Source: Nitrospirota bacterium (GTDB taxonomy: Bacteria > Nitrospirota > Thermodesulfovibrionia > Thermodesulfovibrionales > UBA9159). Taken from it: 64,000 bases of DNA. The position numbers and the translations under genes are program-made. Within the stretch, counting starts at the first letter, position 1, and the number at the start of each line of letters is the position of its first letter. The stretch is taken from assembly GCA_021790195.1 (NCBI GenBank), contig JAJYIF010000014.1, positions 24,673 to 88,672 of the forward strand. Reading direction: 5' to 3'. The notes under the pieces are model-generated. The model was given only the letters and a program-made list of their open reading frames with translations. It made no database searches and was not told the origin of the DNA. This document shows positions 62,768 to 64,000 of this stretch, piece after piece.

Positions 62768-63454
62768 TTATTGCTCCTGATTGTTCCTTTTCCTGAGGCG
62801 CATCACCGCGGCCGCGGCCAGGAGACCCGCCATTCCCATAGCGCCCCATTCCGTAACAGTGGGTACAGCAGTAGGTATCCCCGCGCCGGCGGCAATGGGC
62901 GTGTTGCAGACATCCTCATATGCCCAGTCGATGATGGTTCCGGATATATTGCCATTAACATTGCTCAGACCTTGGAAGCGTATCCAGCCGTAATGGAAAG
63001 AACCCGGAGCACAATTGCCCTGGAATCTCACACCAAGAAATCCGGTGGTATTACTGAAAAATCCCTTGCCGCCGGTGCTGAAAAGGCGATTAGTCGTCGC
63101 ATTATTCCAAGTTTTACCCGCTGCCAGCGAGCTGCGAATACTGTAATTAGGAGCCAGATTTGCGTCGGAGTTAGAAGTAAAAGTCACGATAGCCGAGGTG
63201 GCCCCAGTAGAGCCCGCTCGTCCGAACTCCATTTTTGTAGAACTGCTGGTGAAAAAGTGAAACCCATGGACAGACCCATCCATGGTCACATTTACCGGTG
63301 TGTGAGCGTTGTCAACCGGTAGGTTCTTAGCCCCGCTATACACAATAGCCGCATTAGCAGCCGGCGCGACCGCAAGTACTCCTGCCGCTGTAGTCGCATA
63401 GGCCAACAGTTGCCTTGAGAATTCTTTCTTGTTCTTCTTTGTCTTTATCTTCAC
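62768..63454 (-). CDS. Secreted protein with IPTL-CTERM-like tail
   Basis: 228 residues from GTG 63454, chosen for GGAGGACGGGA directly ahead and a typical Sec signal (KKEFSRQLLAYATTAAGVLAVAPAANA-AIVYSG); the frame is open to 63742 but without support. The mature part is polar and Gly/Ser/Asn-rich (FHFFTSSSTKMEFG, GSFHYGWIRFQG). The tail is VPTVTEWGAMG, a hydrophobic helix and RLRKRNNQEQ, an IPTL-type sorting signal. Two related tails lie in the island at 12045-12191 and 20711-20818. Confidence 0.82.
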   Translation of the reverse strand: MKIKTKKNKKEFSRQLLAYATTAAGVLAVAPAANAAIVYSGAKNLPVDNAHTPVNVTMDGSVHGFHFFTSSSTKMEFGRAGSTGATSAIVTFTSNSDANLAPNYSIRSSLAAGKTWNNATTNRLFSTGGKGFFSNTTGFLGVRFQGNCAPGSFHYGWIRFQGLSNVNGNISGTIIDWAYEDVCNTPIAAGAGIPTAVPTVTEWGAMGMAGLLAAAAVMRLRKRNNQEQ

Positions 63455-64000
63455 TCCCGTCCTCCGTACGTTACAATTGGGAATCAATCCAACTAGAACC
63501 AAGGATAGTTTAAGCGAGAAGATAAATGCTGTCAATATAATAATAATATGATCATGATTTGTCGGCATATGCATATGATCTATCTTAAAATGAGAATTGT
63601 GTATCATATAGCATGCGATTGAAAGATGAGCAATGGGAACGGATACGAGAACAGAAGAGAACATTCTGAGGGTCGTCCGGGGCGAAAACCCGTTCCAACG
63701 CGCCCTGTGCCGGAGGCGGCATAGTGGATACTGATTTTCCAAACGGTATCCCTCAGATATCAGAAAGTGAAACTCGCATTGATTTCAGGAAGATAATCTC
63801 GGGCGCACGATGCCCGTTTTTCGGTGAAGTTCCGCTCGAAAGACTCCGAAAAGCGAGAGACCGAATCGGCATGTTTCTTCTATGTTAAAAAGGCAAGTCT
63901 TTTCTTCTCCCGCACAGTATGCTGTACATATGTATATCAAGCACGATCTCCAAACCCAATCTTCTATAAGCAGACAGCCTTCATCAATGAAGACGCTGCA
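63455..64000. other. No recognisable gene
   Basis: Upstream region of the secreted-protein gene, with an A/T-rich stretch containing the palindrome CATATGCATATG near 63565 and no reliable frame. Confidence 0.5.

Noticed and set aside
62768..63742. 324-residue version of the secreted protein
   Set aside because: The first 96 residues contain no signal or domain, and GTG 63454 has a strong ribosome site directly before a Sec signal peptide.

Overview
The window looks like chromosome of a GC-moderate, probably anaerobic Gram-negative bacterium of the Nitrospirota or a neighbouring deep lineage. This is inferred from gene content: a HARP-type protein-only RNase P, a HydABC-like NADH oxidoreductase cluster with its DRTGG/PHP/anti-sigma regulators, a corrinoid-activator (RACo-like) gene, IPTL-CTERM-type surface proteins, LapA/LapB, RodZ and lipoproteins. 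No 16S rRNA or other decisive marker is present, so the phylum is not proven.

Layout. 1-10.6 kb is ordinary chromosome: a partial ferredoxin/ASKHA corrinoid activator (-), TPR and ExeA-like ATPase genes (+), a minus-strand block of rodZ-like, thiD, radA and a DUF4292 lipoprotein, then fabF and a DsrE-like gene (+). 10.74-21.43 kb is a visibly AT-richer island. The two halves of one tRNA-Leu gene lie at its two ends; it carries an intact tRNA-Leu(TAG), a truncated tyrosine recombinase, a remnant of an IPTL-CTERM gene, and a series of single-gene units (zinc ribbon/DUF2007, HNH, TPR lipoprotein, small membrane proteins, FN3/PKD lipoprotein, seven-repeat IPTL-CTERM protein). Many units are preceded by a recurring TTCTTCCTG motif and their own promoter.

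21.5-40 kb is again core chromosome: PilZ, TPM/TPM/LemA, L,D-transpeptidase, lytic transglycosylase, PHP, queF, tRNA-Cys and tRNA-Gly, trpEGD, Toprim, YraN, a stand-alone LigD phosphoesterase, groES-groEL under CIRCE control, a zinc-ribbon response regulator and a rhomboid protease.

40.3-50.7 kb (all -) is the most distinctive functional unit: a sensor kinase with a CXXCH periplasmic motif, two DRTGG proteins, an anti-sigma-like ATPase, a PHP protein, a GHKL ATPase, a response regulator, a receiver-NuoE fusion, a thioredoxin-like ferredoxin, a HydB/NuoF protein and a NuoG-like molybdopterin protein lacking the Cys/Sec of formate dehydrogenases. The set resembles the clusters that accompany electron-bifurcating [FeFe] hydrogenases, with the hydrogenase subunit replaced.

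50.7-59.4 kb (+) holds dinG, a STAS-like regulator, rmuC, a methyltransferase, nadD, rsfS (without a usual start codon), a LapA-LapB fusion and HARP. 59.9-63.5 kb (-) carries a 941-residue phosphodiesterase-TPR-sulfotransferase-like protein and another IPTL-CTERM-type secreted protein. A palindromic repeat family (GTAAC/ACGAGT/ACAAGT units) occurs three times, once in frame inside fabF.
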